Assembly: GCA_016893485.2 (NCBI GenBank) | Contig: JAFEKX020000001.1 | Span: 9,565,501-9,629,500 of the forward strand | DNA length: 64,000 nucleotides | Source: Streptomyces sp. P3 | GTDB taxonomy: Bacteria > Actinomycetota > Actinomycetes > Streptomycetales > Streptomycetaceae | Direction: 5' to 3' | Part shown: piece by piece, positions 10,698-20,314 of the stretch | Layout of the letters: every line of letters begins with the position of its first letter | How positions within the stretch are numbered: position 1 is the stretch's first letter | The notes under the pieces: model-generated | The model's input: only the letters and a program-made list of their open reading frames with translations | Database searches by the model: none | What the model was told of the DNA's origin: nothing | Program-made: the position numbers and the translations under genes

Positions 10698-10830
10698 ACT
10701 GCGCGAGGGCGAGCGGGGGCCAGGACCCGTCGGCCGGAACCGGCACGCCGACGGGGTGTTGGAGGGCCGCTGCGGGTTTCTGCTCGGTCATGCTCCCCGC
10801 GCGCCTCGCGTCCTGTCGTACCGCCGACGG

Positions 10831-12676
10831 TCAAGCCGCCGCGGCTTCCGCCTTGTCGAGTTCCTCGTCGAGCGCGATGGCGGCGTCGATGAGTGCCAGG
10901 TGGGTGAACGCCTGGGGAAAATTGCCGAGTTGCTCGCCGGACGGCCCGATCTCCTCGGCGAAGAGACCGACGTGGTTGGCGTAGGTGAGCATCTTGTCGA
11001 AGGCATAGCGGGCCTGCTCGAGGCGGCCGGACTTGGCGAGAGCCTGGACGTACAGGAAGGTGCACAGGTTGAAGGTGCCCTCGGAGCCTTTCAGCCCGTC
11101 GGGGAGGCCGCCGGGTCGTAGCGGTAGACGAGACTGTCGCTGACGAGTTCCTCGTCCATGGCGTCGAGTGTGGTCAGCCAATCGGGGTCGTCGGGGGCGA
11201 GGAACCCGACGCGGGGCATGAGCAGCAGGGAGGCGTCGAGGACGTCCGTGTCGTAGTGCTGGACGAAGGCGCGGCGCTTCTCGCTCCAGCCGCGGTCCGT
11301 TATCTGCTGGAAGACGGTGTCGCGGGCGGCGCCCCAGCGGGCGAGGTCGGCGGGGCGGGAGTGGGTGGTGGCGAGCCTGACACCGCGGTCGAAGGCCACC
11401 CAGGTCATGAGGCGGCTGTAGGTGAAGTCCTGCCGGCCGCCGCGGGTCTCCCAGATCCCCTCGTCGGCACGGTCCCAGTGCTCGGCGAGCCAGTCCAGCA
11501 GGTCGGCGAAAACCTTCCAGCCGCGGATGCCGCCGATGTCCTCGGCCTGGGCGATGGCGTAGGCGGCCTCGCCGTAGATGTCGAGCTGGATCTGGTCGGC
11601 GGCCTCGTTTCCGGCCCTGACCGGGGCGGAACGGCGGTATCCCTCCAGGTGGTCGAGGACCTCCTCGCGCAGGTGGGGTTCGCCGTCGACGCGGTACATG
11701 ATCTGGAGCGGTTCGCCGGAGGCGGACGCGCCGGCATCGAGGCGTTCGCGGAGCCAGCGGCGGAAGGCGTCGGCCTCGTCGGTGAAACCGAGGTCGATCA
11801 GTGCGCGGACCGAGAGCGATGCGTCCCGGATCCAGGTGTAGCGGTAGTCCCAGTTGCGTTCGCCGCCGATCTGCTCGGGCAGGCCCATGGTGGCGGCGGC
11901 GATCGGGGCGCCGGTGGGGGCGTAGGTGAGGAGTTTGAGAGTGATCGCGGAGCGGACGACCGTCTCGTGCCAGCGGCCGCGGTAGCGGCAGGAGCGCAGC
12001 CAGGTCAGCCAGAACGCGCGACAGGCGTGGAAGGCCGCGGTGATCGCCTCGATGTCGGGGGCCGGGCCGCCGGGACGCCCGCTGCGGGCGTCGTCGTCGC
12101 CGCTCTCGCTGGTGAGGACGATCGCGACCTGTTCGCCGGCGTGCAAGGTGAACCGGGCGGTGACGTCGCTGCCGTCGGGGTGGAGTTCGACCGGGGCGGA
12201 GGCCTGTAGGTGCAGGTCTGTGTCGGGGCCGTGGAAGACGAATGAACCGTCGTCGAGGCGGTCCAGGAAGTGCTCGGCTCGGCCGTAGTCGAAGCGCGGC
12301 CGGCAGATCAGTTCGAACGGCAGGCTGCCTCGCACCACACGGGCCACCCGAACCAGGCGGTGCGAGGCGGACGCGGTCGTCGAAGGGTCCGGCTCCATGA
12401 AGTCGACGACCTCGCCGACGCCGTCCGGGGCCATGTAGCGGGTCACCAGGATGGCCGTGTCCGCGAGGTAGAGCTGGCGTACGGTGACCTCCTCCTCGAC
12501 GTCGGCGGTCAGTCGGCAGTGGCCGCCGCGGTCGCTGTCGAGCAGGGAGGCGAACACGCTGGGAGAGTCGAACCTCGGTGTGCACCACCAGTCGACGGTC
12601 CCGTCGGCGGCGATCAGCGCCGCGGTCTGCAGGTCGCCGACGAGCCCGTGATCGGCGATCGGGGGTAGTCGTCCAT
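10831..12676 (-). pseudogene. Glycoside hydrolase family 15 (glucoamylase/trehalase-like), two frameshifts
   Basis: The start is ATG 12676 with AGGAG five bases upstream. The first residues (MDDYPR) shift after five C bases into IADHGLVGDLQTAALI; a sixth C would restore the frame. The N-terminal beta-sandwich is followed by an (alpha/alpha)6 catalytic domain with GGERNWDYRYTWIRDASLSV, ADQIQLDIYGEAAYAI and LPRVGFLAPDDPDWL-like segments. A second shift near 11105 leads into KGSEGTFNLCTFLYVQAL and the conserved LGNFPQAFTHLALI motif, ending at 10831. About 615 residues, no signal peptide: a cytosolic alpha-glucosidase or trehalase is likely. Both breaks may be sequence errors. Confidence 0.85.
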
Positions 12677-12935
12677 GGCATCTCCTCGTGTTGCGGGGCA
12701 CGAGCGTCTGGACCGCGGCTCGACCCGGTACCGCGACCGGGGCCCAGGAACCCGCACGCGCGTCGGGCGTGGTCCGGAGGGCCTGGCCCGCGCCGTCGGA
12801 CACCCCACGGAATCACAGGTGCACCAGGCGGCGGGTCACCTGCACGGGGTGAGGTCCGGCCAGGCAGGGAGGGGCACTATCTCAGGGAAGGGCGCCGTCC
12901 GCCTGGCCCCCACGCCGCCCGCGGGAGAACAGCCC

Positions 12936-13145
12936 ATGCGCTACGAGATTCGCGTCGAGGGACACATGTCGGAAACGCTGACCAAAGCCTTCCCGGAGTT
13001 GGGCCACGTGGTGATGTCCGGCCAGACGGTCCTGTTCGGCCCCGTCGTGGACGAAGGGCACCTCTACGGTCTGCTGGCCCGCTTCCAGTCGCTGGGACTG
13101 CGCGTCCTGGAGATGCGGCAGCTTCCGGAGGGCCGGGCCGACTGA
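12936..13145 (+). CDS. Small conserved hypothetical protein
   Basis: This 69-residue protein starts at ATG 12936 behind GGGAGAA. It reads MRYEIRVEGHMSETLTKAFP and ends in a LLARFQSLGLRVLEMRQLP segment. The alternating beta and alpha pattern suggests a compact alpha/beta fold. I recall similar small proteins in other streptomycetes but know no function. Confidence 0.65.
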   Translation: MRYEIRVEGHMSETLTKAFPELGHVVMSGQTVLFGPVVDEGHLYGLLARFQSLGLRVLEMRQLPEGRAD

Positions 13146-13425
13146 CAATTCCCCGATCGGTCCGTCCGATCGGCCTTGGGGTCCGCTCAGCTCGTGACTC
13201 TTCGTCCCGTTTGCCGCACGTGTGTGGTTGGCGCAGGCTCGGCGAACACATCCACTTCCCATCTCATCCCGCCCCCATCCCATCGCCACGACGGTGCCGC
13301 CCGATCACCCGCCGCGGGTGACCCGGCGCCCGGGTGACACGCGGGACGCTGAGGCACGCGGGGTTCCCACGCGCCGCCCCGTCGGTGGTCCGGGAGCGAC
13401 GCGTCCGATCGTGCGAGGAGGAGCC

Positions 13426-13500
13426 ATGACCATGTCGCGTGATCCGGCGTCGTCGGCCGAACCGGAACCCCCTGCCGACGAGGCGGACCCCGCCCGGTGA
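13426..13500 (+). CDS. Short leader reading frame coupled to the HdeD-like gene
   Basis: ATG 13426 has a very strong ribosome site (AGGAGGAGCC). It encodes 24 residues (MTMSRDPASSAEPEPPADEA and four more) and ends with TGA at 13498-13500, which overlaps the GTG at 13497. It is either a coupled leader peptide or, if one base was lost near 13490, the real N-terminus of the next protein. Confidence 0.5.
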   Translation: MTMSRDPASSAEPEPPADEADPAR

Positions 13501-14087
13501 GTGATGCCGCGGACGTGCTGGCGCAACTGGGTCGTTCGTGGACCTGGATCCTGGGCTCAGCGGTCGCGACGGTGGTGCCGGGAGTTCTGGTGCTGGTCTG
13601 GCCGGACGAGACCCTGCACGTCCTGTCCGTCCTCATCGGCCTGTACCTGCTCGTGACCGGGGCGTTCCGGTTCGTGGCCTGCTTCGGCCGGGAGGAGCGC
13701 GGCGAACGGCTCCCGGGGCTCTTGCTGGCCGTGCTGTACGTCCTGGCCGGGGTGTTGTGCCTGCGGAACCCGCTCCAGACCATCGTCGCGCTGTCCTTGA
13801 TCGTCGGCGTCGTCTGGCTGGTGTCCGGCATCCTCACCCTCTACACGGCGCTCGCCGACAAGGACCTGCCGCACCGCGGCGTCCTCCTGGGCGTCGCCGT
13901 GCTCGGGATCGTCGCAGGGATCGTGGTGCTCGCCCTGCCGGCTGAATCGGCCCACGCCCTGACCCGGCTGCTCGGCCTGTGGCTCGTCCTGCTCGGTCTG
14001 GCCGAAGCGGCGGTCGCCCTCGCATGGCGGGCCGCGCTCCGACGGACGCGCGGCCCGGGCCCGTACCGCCCCGACACGACGACCTGA
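13497..14087 (+). CDS. HdeD/DUF308-like membrane protein
   Basis: The 196-residue product has six hydrophobic helices arranged as repeated pairs, a hallmark of the HdeD/DUF308 family (VVPGVLVLVWPDETLHVLSV, LPGLLLAVLYVLAGVLCLRN, SLIVGVVWLVSGILTLYTAL, RGVLLGVAVLGIVAGIVVLA). Family members are inner-membrane proteins linked to acid or general stress in enterobacteria; the role here is unproven. The GTG start at 13497 has no own ribosome site, so translation probably depends on the upstream 13426 frame. The C-terminal tail is basic. The SHOCT gene follows 144 bases downstream. Confidence 0.75.
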   Translation: MSDAADVLAQLGRSWTWILGSAVATVVPGVLVLVWPDETLHVLSVLIGLYLLVTGAFRFVACFGREERGERLPGLLLAVLYVLAGVLCLRNPLQTIVALSLIVGVVWLVSGILTLYTALADKDLPHRGVLLGVAVLGIVAGIVVLALPAESAHALTRLLGLWLVLLGLAEAAVALAWRAALRRTRGPGPYRPDTTT

Positions 14088-14231
14088 CGACCGGCGAACC
14101 GGCCCGGCCGGGCGGAGCGGGCGGTGGCCCGCACGACCACCCGCGAAGGGTGAGGTACAGGACCCCGGCCCGTGCGCACCCTGAAGCGAGCACAACGGCG
14201 GCCGGGCGAGCGCCCGGGATGGAGGAAAGAC

Positions 14232-14702
14232 ATGAGCACGCAGACATACCTTGCGTACGACTACCCCATGCTGAGCGTCTTCTGGAGCATGCTCCTGTTC
14301 TTCCTGTGGATCATGTGGTTCGTCCTGCTCTTCCGGATCGTCGTCGACATCTTCCGTGACGACTCGATGAACGGGTGGGCGAAAGCCGGCTGGCTGGTGT
14401 TCACCATCCTCCTGCCGTTCCTGGGCGTCTTCGTCTACGTGATCGCCCGCGGCAAGAACATGGGCCGCCGAGAGATAGCGCAGGCCCGAGCACAGCAGGA
14501 AGCCTTCGACGCCCGCGTCAGGCAGGCCGCGGGCGACCAGGGGCAACGCAGCAGCGTGGAAGAGCTCGCCACCCTGTCCGAGATCCGCGCTCGCGGCGAT
14601 ATCACGGACGAGGAGTTCAACAGGGCGAAGGAGCTGGTCCTGACCGACCACGGACCGGCCACCGGCTCGGCTTCCACCTCCTCCTCGGTCTACGGACGCT
14701 GA
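14232..14702 (+). CDS. PLDc_N-type membrane anchor with C-terminal SHOCT domain
   Basis: The 156-residue protein begins at ATG 14232 behind GGAGGAAAG. Two membrane helices (SVFWSMLLFFLWIMWFVLLF and WLVFTILLPFLGVFVYVIAR) form a phospholipase-D-nuclease-N-terminal-type anchor. A charged linker and a SHOCT domain follow (LATLSEIRARGDITDEEFNR, about residues 115-140). SHOCT domains are thought to mediate oligomerisation. The gene is probably cotranscribed with the HdeD-like gene as an envelope-stress pair, an inference from spacing and orientation. Confidence 0.8.
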   Translation: MSTQTYLAYDYPMLSVFWSMLLFFLWIMWFVLLFRIVVDIFRDDSMNGWAKAGWLVFTILLPFLGVFVYVIARGKNMGRREIAQARAQQEAFDARVRQAAGDQGQRSSVEELATLSEIRARGDITDEEFNRAKELVLTDHGPATGSASTSSSVYGR

Positions 14703-15017
14703 GTACGCGCGGGACGACCGAAAGGGGTACCGGCAGGACGACGCGACGAAGCTGGTGTGGGCCGGAAGGCTTGACCGCCATCGCGAGCGTCCAGTTGGTC
14801 CTCGTCGGGCTGGACCAGCTGAAGCCGGGCGCTGGCAGCCGCCCGTCTGTAGACGCTGATCAGCGGTAGCGCGGGGCGTTCAGAGCCGGTGGTCGTACGC
14901 GGGTTCCCTGCCTGCTGTGCAGCACGCAGCTGTGCCCCATACTCCCCTCGCTGACTGGGCCGGAGTGATCGTGCTGATGACAACTTGCAGAAGGCGGGAA
15001 CGGAGGAACAGAGCGAA
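14703..15017. other. Intergenic region, nothing recognised
   Basis: The plus-strand SHOCT gene and the minus-strand AraC gene converge on this region. I see no coding family and no strong hairpin. Confidence 0.4.
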
Positions 15018-15957
15018 TCAGTTCTTTTGCTCGCGGCGCATTTCGCTGACGGTGGTGCCGAACTCTCGTTTCAGGGCCCGGCCGAGGTGCTTGGGGTCGT
15101 GGATTCCCCACTGTGCCGCGATCGCGGCCGCAGGGATGTGCGCGGAGGAGGGATCGAGGAGATCTCTGCGGATCCGTAGCAGACGTTCATGCCGAATCCA
15201 GGCGGCGAAGGTCAGGTCGCTGTCCTTGAAGAGGGTGTGCAGGTGCCGGACGGAAACGTGGTGCCGGCGTGCTACGTGTTCCGCGCTGAGGCAGGGGTCG
15301 TCGAGATGGGCCAGTGCATAGGCGCGGATGCGTTCGGTGAGATCGCTGGCGACGGAGATCCGCTCGGGCGTGGTGTCGGCGAAAGCGGCGAGGAGGAGCG
15401 CGGTGAGGGCGTCGGCAAAATGCGTACGTGTCGCGCCGTAGTGGGGAGGCCGTCGTCGACCGCGGACAGCACGTGGTCGAGGAGCCCGCCGATCCCGTCC
15501 TGGGTGGGGATGGGCAGTGCCGTGCGCCGGCTCACGGAGTCCGCGTGCCTGCCCAGACTGGCCCGGGGATGCAGAGCACGGTCATGTCGCTGGGGTCGGT
15601 ACCGATGAGCCGGTAGGGCCGGGTGTTGTCACACGCGTACAGTTCGCCGGGTTTCACCGTCGCTGTCCGGTCGTCCTGGGCCGCGGTGAGCTGGCCGTGG
15701 TGGTGGAGATTGAAGTGCATCCATTCCATGTCGGTGGAGGTGATGCTGCGGTTGTCCCGAGTCACCGTTGCGGCGGTGGCCTGGATGCGGACGACGACCA
15801 CGGGGCCGATGGCGGTGTGGTCGACCACGGCATCGAATTCCTGGGGGCCGGGATCGCTCACCCGTAGCGGAGCGAACAAGGCTGAGGCGACCGTCTCGAA
15901 CGACTCGGTTCCTCGTAATCGGGACGAACGGGAAGCGGAATCCTCGCGGTGCGTCAT
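15018..15957 (-). pseudogene. AraC-family transcriptional regulator, frameshifted
   Basis: The start is ATG 15957 (MTHREDSASRSSRLRG). The N-terminal ligand domain has the AraC-binding-domain style HFNLHHHGQLTAAQDD and VKPGELYACDNTRPYRL. Shifts near 15545 and 15420 separate it from a C-terminal helix-turn-helix pair: HLDDPCLSAEHVARRHHVSV, RHLHTLFKDSDLTFAAWIRH, then AAQWGIHDPKHLGRALKREF, ending at 15018. This order is the AraC/NimR type. No target gene is evident nearby. Confidence 0.78.
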
Positions 15958-16550
15958 GCCCGTCCACCCCCGGCCTCGGGGGGAACGGGCCCCTGACTCC
16001 CGCGAGGTACCCGGTGCGCGAACTGGGGACTCATGGTGCGCGCGATGGTGCCCTCGGGCCGCGGCGCGCGCCTACGGTCGTCTAGGAGCAAGGCACAGCA
16101 CGGTTCCGCAGGGGGATTCGTCGTGCACTGCTCGCTGGAGAAGGCGCGCGGGCCGTGCTGCGCTGGGACGGACCGACATCGACGAGAGGCCGTGGACATG
16201 CGCGCCGACTGACGGTTCGTGTCAGGGATGCGGCTGGACCGCTCGTGTCCACGCCGGAGTCGCTGATCGGTTCGCTCACTTTCATACCCCTTCATCACGT
16301 TTGTTCACTCGCACGAGTGTTCCATTAGTTGGTGCGGAAGACCAGGACCTGCCGGACCGCGGACGAAATCCGTAAGCCGTTCCGAACGCCGCGTCGTCCA
16401 CGTTCACACCAGGGCGCCGCCAGGCGCCATCGGACTTGACCACGCACTTGCACTCGCAGTTGCACCGTACGAGGCCCGGTCGAGTGCCCGGCCGAGTGCC
16501 CGGGTGGGTCAGAGCGGGCCCGATGCCCGCGAGCACCGGAAGGGAAGTTG
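15958..16550. other. Intergenic region upstream of the small secreted genes
   Basis: No gene is recognised. Near 16484-16505 the 11-mer CGAGTGCCCGG occurs twice close together. The ribosome site of the next gene (AGGGAAG) lies at the end. Confidence 0.4.
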
Positions 16551-16936
16551 ATGAACAAGCACGCTGTTCGCCCCGCACTCGTCGGCCTCTTCGCCACCGC
16601 GGGCCTGCTCTCCGCCACCGCCGGCGTCGGCCATGCCGAGACGGCCACCATCGCCCGGCCGGTGACCGCGCCGCTGCCGACGAGTGTCGCGGCAGGCTAC
16701 GACGTCACTCCGTACGAGAACGTCGACGTCGTCAACCTCCCCGGAATCACGGCAGTTACGTGGCCACGCTCACCGGAGGCAGGACGTACGAGGCCTACTG
16801 CTGGACGTTGGGCGAGACGGTGTACGCCCACGGGATCAGCAGCAACATCTGGATCGTCTTCGCCGACGGCTATGTCAGCGCCGTTTACTTCGAAGGCGGC
16901 GAGTACGCAGGCCTGCCGCCCGGCGCCCAGTGCTGA
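16551..16936 (+). pseudogene. Small secreted Cys-containing protein, one frameshift
   Basis: ATG 16551 follows AGGGAAG. A signal peptide (LVGLFATAGLLSATAGVGHA) leads into a short mature domain. The frame changes near 16742 and then reads NHGSYVATLTGGRTYEAYCW, SSNIWIVFADGYVSAVYF and ends GLPPGAQC. The corrected product is about 128 residues with two cysteines, one central and one terminal, probably forming a disulfide outside the cell. It shares layout with the next gene. No enzymatic motif is visible. Confidence 0.65.
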
Positions 16937-17141
16937 CGGGCCGCCCACGCACCGCCCGGATCACTCACGTACCTGCTCACGTACTTGCTCGGCCTGCCGG
17001 TGCGTTGCGACAGGCTTCGAGAACGTCACGCGGTCCCTCCGGCTGGGACCCGCGCCGAGTCCACCGGGATCGACCACCCGGTACGAACGGTCGCCACGGC
17101 ACCACCCGGCGGCACACAGCACACACAAGGGGAGAAAAATC

Positions 17142-17525
17142 ATGCGTCCACGTCCCTTCACATCCGCCGTGCTCGCGGTCCTGGCCACGGCGGGACTCCT
17201 GGCCACCGGCTCCCAGGCCGTGGCGGCACCGAAGGCGCCGCACACGCCCGCCTCGGCCTCCACCTACAACCTGACCACCGTCATCGACCAGTGGACCCAC
17301 TGGAGTCCCGACCCGTACACCTCGTCGCACGCGGGCACCCTGTACGCCGGCACCAGCTACTTCTACTGCTGGGTCCACGGCACCTGGTATTCCAACAACG
17401 GTCACTATGACGACATCTGGCTGCTGACCGACGACGACACCGGCAACGGGGGCGTGTTCGTCAGTGACGTGAACCTCGACTCCTGGGGCTGGCACCACGA
17501 CCAGCAGGTCCTCTCGGAGTGCTAG
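17142..17525 (+). CDS. Small secreted Cys-containing protein, likely paralogue of the preceding gene
   Basis: The 127-residue product starts at ATG 17142 behind AAGGGGAG. The signal peptide (SAVLAVLATAGLLATGSQAV) is followed by a Tyr/Trp/Asp-rich beta-type domain: TSYFYCWVHGTWYSNNGHYD, DIWLLTDDDTGNGGVFVSDV, ending QQVLSEC. It matches the upstream gene in length, signal peptide and position of the two cysteines, and in a D/N-IW-hydrophobic motif followed by a VS segment. A terminator follows at 17601. Function is unknown; an extracellular inhibitor or SH3-like binding protein is possible. Confidence 0.7.
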   Translation: MRPRPFTSAVLAVLATAGLLATGSQAVAAPKAPHTPASASTYNLTTVIDQWTHWSPDPYTSSHAGTLYAGTSYFYCWVHGTWYSNNGHYDDIWLLTDDDTGNGGVFVSDVNLDSWGWHHDQQVLSEC

Positions 17526-17600
17526 GCACTCTCGCTCGAGGGTCACGACGTCCGGCCGACGTGTAGCGCCGGTTCCTTGACCGACGGCCCTGACCGCCGC

Positions 17601-17629
17601 CGCCCGACTGGGTAACTCCCAGCCGGGCG
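17601..17629 (+). terminator. Hairpin terminator
   Basis: CGCCCGACTGGG (17601-17612) pairs with CCCAGCCGGGCG (17618-17629) with one mismatch around a 5-base loop, 76 bases after the secreted-protein stop codon. Nothing else is recognised between 17526 and 17880. Confidence 0.7.
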
Positions 17630-17880
17630 TGTGGCGTTGAGGTCTCGCGTGGCCGGGGCCACAGCCGAACTGGAAGCACGCGCAGGGCTGGGCGACGACC
17701 CGGGACGTGAGGCGCCGGTCGCCCTCTGGCGGGCTTACGCCCCCTCTACCGAGAGTGCCCCGTGCGCGAAAAACCGGCTCTGTCGGGGATCTTGTGATGA
17801 CTACCGTCGACGGAGCTATCCACTCATGTGTGTGCCTGCATCCGCGACTGCATCCTGATCACCAACTCCAAAGGGCAGCC

Positions 17881-18477
17881 TCACTTCGCCTTTCGCTGCC
17901 AGGAGGGGTTCCGGCTCGGCAGCCAGGGACCGAAGAGCGACTCGTACTGTTCTCCCGCTTCGACCGTGAGGACGAAGTCAGGCGTGGTGGCAGAGACCGC
18001 AGTATGCAGGCGAGCCAACAGGGCCGGAACGGAGCCGAGTTCCAGGCCCAGTGCTGCAGCCAGGCGCACTCGATCCGCGCCGACCTCGGGTTGGTCCCTG
18101 AGCTCGTCCTGGCGAAGGTGTTCGGCGGTCATCTGCATGACCGTCAGATCACCGGATCCAGAAAACTTCAGGCAGTCCCACCAGGACGGCAAACCGACAA
18201 TGATCTCCAACGCCTCGGTCAGGTTCTGGCCCATCAAGCCGGCCTGTCCTTCGGAGCCGGCATAGAGCACAGGCCGGCCCTTGCTGCCGTCACCGCAGAG
18301 GAAGAACGTTCCGCCAGTGAAGTCGCCAGCAACGCCCTCCAGAGGAAGCCCGGACGAGAGCCGGACAAGCTCCCCGTGATTGCCACGCGAGAGATCAAAC
18401 TCGCAGACGTGCCACAGTAGCTCGGCTAGACCGGAATCCCGCCGTATCGAGTCCAGGATTTCCTCGTCGCGAGTCAC
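17881..18477 (-). CDS. Conserved hypothetical protein, possibly SUKH/SMI1-like
   Basis: The likely start is GTG 18477 (VTRDEEILDSIRRDSG); the frame stays open to 17881, 198 residues. The segment GDFTGGTFFLCGDGSKGRPV followed by LYAGSEGQAGLMGQNLTEAL and VGLPSWWDCLKF resembles the glycine and tryptophan pattern of SUKH/SMI1-KNR4 proteins. Some of these are immunity proteins for contact-dependent toxins. The assignment is tentative. The start has no clear ribosome site and lies 40 bases from the end of the ISL3 remnant, so the original 5' end could have been replaced by that insertion. Confidence 0.5.
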   Translation of the reverse strand: MTRDEEILDSIRRDSGLAELLWHVCEFDLSRGNHGELVRLSSGLPLEGVAGDFTGGTFFLCGDGSKGRPVLYAGSEGQAGLMGQNLTEALEIIVGLPSWWDCLKFSGSGDLTVMQMTAEHLRQDELRDQPEVGADRVRLAAALGLELGSVPALLARLHTAVSATTPDFVLTVEAGEQYESLFGPWLPSRNPSWQRKAK

Positions 18478-18517
18478 GCGGCGGACGATAGCAGTGCACC
18501 TGCATGGTCGGGTGATC

Positions 18518-19414
18518 TCACGGGCTGTGAAGTACGCGTCTGCGGAGGAGATCGAGGTTGGTCCGGCCAAATCCCATGCGCTTGAGGAGTTTGACGCGTG
18601 TCACGTGGCCCTCGACCTGGCCTGAGCTCCAGGAGGTGGAAAAGGCCGCGGTGACGGCGTCGATGTCGCGGCGCAGGCCGTTGACGAGGGAGTGTAGGGC
18701 AGGCAGGTCGTCCGCGAGGGCCCGGTCCAGCCAGGCGGTCAGGAGGTCGCCGCGGTGGTCGCGCATCATGGTGGCGAAGTCGCGGACGTGGCGTGCGGCG
18801 GCGTCGAGTTCGGGGCAGGCGGTCCGGATTTCCCTGAGTTCGGCCGCGTCAGTCTCGGCTAGGTGTTCGGGGTTCGTCATGATCCAGCGGACGACGCGGC
18901 GGGGCTTCGGCGCCGGCCGGGGTGCGGGAGGAGGTCCTGGCGGGTCCTTGAGGAGGGTGCTGTCGGGCTTCTTGAACGGGCGGAAGTAGCGCCGGACGCA
19001 CTGGATGGCCGCCGGTGAAGCCCTGTGCGCGCAGTTCGCGGTGGAGGTGGGGATGCTGTGGCAGCCGTCGGTCCACCGCTGGTGCGGGTAGGGCTTGTAT
19101 GCGTCCAGGAGGGTCGCCCAGTTGATGGCCTTGGCCAGGAGTTCGTCGAGGCTGCGGGCGCGGGCGAAGCGGCGAACGGTGGAGTGGTCGAGCCGCAGTT
19201 CACGGCGGATCGCGGCCAGGGTCTTGCCCTCAGCCAACCGCTGCTGCACCGCCTCGTAGCGTTCGGTGGTGCGGGTCACCAGGCGCCGGGGGCGGCCCGC
19301 GAAGCCGAGCGTCCCGTCCGGCGGAACGAACGCGCGGCTCACCGAGCCGGAATCGCGCAAGCAGTGGGCGGCCGGGCGGCCGTGCTTGCAGGCGGGACGG
19401 CGAGTCGGGGACAC
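18518..19414 (-). pseudogene. ISL3-family transposase remnant
   Basis: Only the downstream portion of an ISL3 transposase remains, about 300 of about 500 residues. It shows a helix-turn-helix region (LAAIRRELRLDHSTVRRFAR), YKPYPHQRW, a proline-rich linker, PRRVVRWIMTNPEHL and the conserved end SSGQVEGHVTRVKLLKRMGF ... LLRRRVLHSP. Paired frameshifts lie near 18990-19060. The N-terminal zinc finger and the first catalytic aspartates are missing. A related remnant with the same C-terminal motif lies at 47240-48128. Confidence 0.8.
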
Positions 19415-19509
19415 CGGGATCGTTCAACTACCAAAGGAACGCATCGATCTGTGCGGCGCGTCTTGTCAAAGGTCAAACAGACTCCTAAAGTCCAGCGACA
19501 AGTGGAGCG

Positions 19510-19523
19510 TGGGACCGCTCCCA
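19510..19523 (+). promoter_or_regulatory. CebR-like operator upstream of the GH16 gene
   Basis: TGGGACCGCTCCCA differs at one position from the published streptomycete CebR box TGGGAGCGCTCCCA. It lies 34 bases before the start codon, where repressor binding would block transcription. CebR is a LacI-family repressor relieved by cello-oligosaccharides. The match is seen directly; the regulation is inferred. Confidence 0.65.
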
Positions 19524-19556
19524 CCACCCTTTGTCCATCCAGGCAATGGAGCAGCG

Positions 19557-20291
19557 ATGACTCCTCTATCTCGCAGGCCGAGCCGCAGACGCATACTCGG
19601 TGCCGCACTGGCCGTGCCTCCCGCGCTGATGCTGGGTGCGCAGACTGCACGGGCCGCATCCTGGGGCACCCCGGTGACCGTCAACTCCTGGAACAAGATC
19701 AACGCAAGATGGACCGCCAACAACGAGCTGGAGACGTATCGGCCGGACTGCGTCTGGTACGAGGGCAACACTCTGGTGATCAAGGCGTACAACGCCGGGG
19801 GCGGGGTCTACTACTCAGGCCGTGTGGAGTCGACGGCGCGGTACGGGTACGGCACATACAGCTTCACCGCCAACATGCCCAACGGACGGGGACTGTTGCC
19901 GGCGGTATGGGCGGCGTACCTGAATCCGTGGCTGCCCGAGTTCGACGCCGCTGAGATCGTGGGACAGAACCCGGGTGTCGTCTACCAGACGTCCCACGAC
20001 GTCAACAACGTCCAGCAGCAGTTCTCGAGGACGAGCTCCTCCGGCTGGGCAAACTCGTACCACACATACTCGTTCAGCTGGTTCCCGGACCACATTGACT
20101 TCGCCGTGGACGGCGCCATCACGGGCACCACCTGGTACAGGACCCCGGCCGGCACGGGCCTGCGCTTCATCGCCAACATCGCGGTCGGCGGTGACTGGCC
20201 CGGCAACCCGGACTCCTCCACCTGGGCCACCGCTGACGGCGCCCGCTACCTCAAGATCTCCTCCATCACCCATACGCCGTACAACCCATGA
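19557..20291 (+). CDS. Secreted GH16 beta-glucanase with Tat-type signal
   Basis: The 244-residue product starts at ATG 19557 behind GGAG. Residues 1-34 carry a twin-arginine type leader (RRPSRRRILGAALAVPPALM) cleaved near ARAAS. The mature jelly-roll domain shows GH16 features: WYEGNTLVIKAYNAG, STARYGYGTYSFTANMPNGR, LPAVWAAY and the catalytic signature EFDAAE near residue 125, which supplies the nucleophile and acid/base glutamates of the E-x-D-x-x-E pattern. The end SSTWATADGARYLKISSITH is also typical. The likely activity is endo-beta-1,3- or mixed-linkage glucanase, secreted. The CebR-like box suggests induction by cellulose breakdown products. Confidence 0.85.
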   Translation: MTPLSRRPSRRRILGAALAVPPALMLGAQTARAASWGTPVTVNSWNKINARWTANNELETYRPDCVWYEGNTLVIKAYNAGGGVYYSGRVESTARYGYGTYSFTANMPNGRGLLPAVWAAYLNPWLPEFDAAEIVGQNPGVVYQTSHDVNNVQQQFSRTSSSGWANSYHTYSFSWFPDHIDFAVDGAITGTTWYRTPAGTGLRFIANIAVGGDWPGNPDSSTWATADGARYLKISSITHTPYNP

Positions 20292-20314
20292 GGTGAACTC
20301 CGCAAGCCTCCCGA

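Larger units (their letters stand above)
10530..10791 (-). pseudogene. N-terminal remnant of an MFS (DHA2-type) transporter
   Basis: From ATG 10791 the minus strand reads MTEQKPAAALQHPVG, then LALAQFI, NVVTSDISHDLDTTVQG and, after a shift, LTIFLLVMAALMIPGG. This is the start of transmembrane helix 1, the periplasmic loop and helix 2 of a drug:proton antiporter. The sequence ends abruptly at the 3' end of the LuxR gene, so about nine tenths of the transporter is missing. Two tandem duplications (10664-10697 and 10582-10608) disturb the helix 1 and loop region. Confidence 0.65.
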
